This document shows, in pieces, positions 5,602 to 5,794 of a stretch of DNA of 5,794 nucleotides. The position numbers and the translations under genes are program-made. Origin of the DNA: Terrisporobacter othiniensis. Lineage in GTDB: Bacteria; Bacillota; Clostridia; Peptostreptococcales; Peptostreptococcaceae. The DNA is taken from the NCBI RefSeq assembly GCF_000808015.1, contig NZ_JWHR01000063.1, positions 1-5,794 on the forward strand, read 5' to 3'. Under the pieces are notes generated by a model that had not been told where the DNA came from, searched no databases, and worked only from the letters and a program-made list of their open reading frames with translations. Each line of letters opens with the position of its first letter. The stretch's first letter is position 1.

Positions 5602-5794
5602 TTAAATTAATTCTTTTAATTTTTCTATTCTTTCATTAGCTAAGTTTCTTTTAGCTATAACTGCTTCTGTATCTTTATTTCCTAATTTTGATATTATATT
5701 ATTGTATTTTTTTATTTTATTTTCTACAAATTCTACTAATAATTCATCTTTATTTTCTATTAATTTTTTGCCTATCTCATAATATATATTATCC
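5602..5794 (-). CDS. trmK: TrmK, tRNA (adenine-22-N1)-methyltransferase, C-terminal end only
   Basis: The reverse strand is open from the right edge to TAA at 5604-5602, giving 63 complete codons; the start and the SAM-binding domain are outside the window. The visible part has the TrmK C-terminal pattern: YYEIGKKL followed by a charged helical coiled-coil tail (LLVEFVENKIKKYNNIISKL, then NKDTEAVIAKRN and a closing helix ending KLKELI). TrmK methylates N1 of A22 in tRNA using S-adenosylmethionine. The identification rests on this tail and on the position directly upstream of nif3, the same order as yqfN-yqfO in Bacillus subtilis. Confidence 0.85.
   Translation of the reverse strand, partial: DNIYYEIGKKLIENKDELLVEFVENKIKKYNNIISKLGNKDTEAVIAKRNLANERIEKLKELI

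Overview
The window is very AT-rich, with short intergenic gaps, Shine-Dalgarno sites of the AGGAGG/AAGGGG type, a T-box riboswitch and a trmK-nif3 gene pair. This points to a low-GC Firmicute, most likely a clostridium; my guess is Peptostreptococcaceae, which is inference from style rather than a species match. I see no insertion sequence with a transposase, no CRISPR array, and no rRNA or tRNA gene.

Layout, left to right. (1) Positions 1-699, minus strand: the N-terminal 233 codons of a polytopic membrane protein that runs off the left edge. It resembles a diverged MASE3-type sensory membrane domain. (2) Positions 700-1096: a 397-base non-coding stretch holding a promoter for gene 1, a 9-bp perfect hairpin, and a 137-bp unit bounded by 11-bp inverted repeats that is either MITE-like or a structured RNA. 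(3) Positions 1097-2086, minus: a secreted protein of unknown function. (4) Positions 2087-2270: a divergent promoter region. (5) Positions 2271-3335, plus: a soluble reductive-dehalogenase-like corrinoid/Fe-S protein with a TTG start. (6) Positions 3336-3490: a small non-coding repeat array and a strong hairpin terminator between convergent genes. (7) Positions 3491-4042, minus: the tryptophan transporter TrpP. (8) Positions 4158-4431, minus: a T-box leader with a UGG (Trp) specifier, its own promoter and an intrinsic terminator. (9) Positions 4489-5586, minus: a Nif3/YqfO-family dinuclear-metal protein. (10) Positions 5602-5794, minus: the C-terminal end of TrmK, the tRNA m1A22 methyltransferase, which runs off the right edge.

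How they work together. trmK and nif3 form the conserved Firmicute pair and look co-transcribed. trpP lies just downstream but has its own promoter and a tRNA-Trp-sensing leader, so uptake of tryptophan should rise when tRNA-Trp is uncharged. The reductive-dehalogenase-like gene and the secreted protein gene are divergent and may share regulatory DNA, but nothing in the sequence ties their functions together. The left edge looks like an independent signalling gene.

Most of the window is ordinary chromosome. The parts I cannot fully explain are the 137-bp inverted-repeat unit (834-970), the array of 22-nt modules after the dehalogenase-like gene (3339-3447), and the roles of the two orphan proteins.
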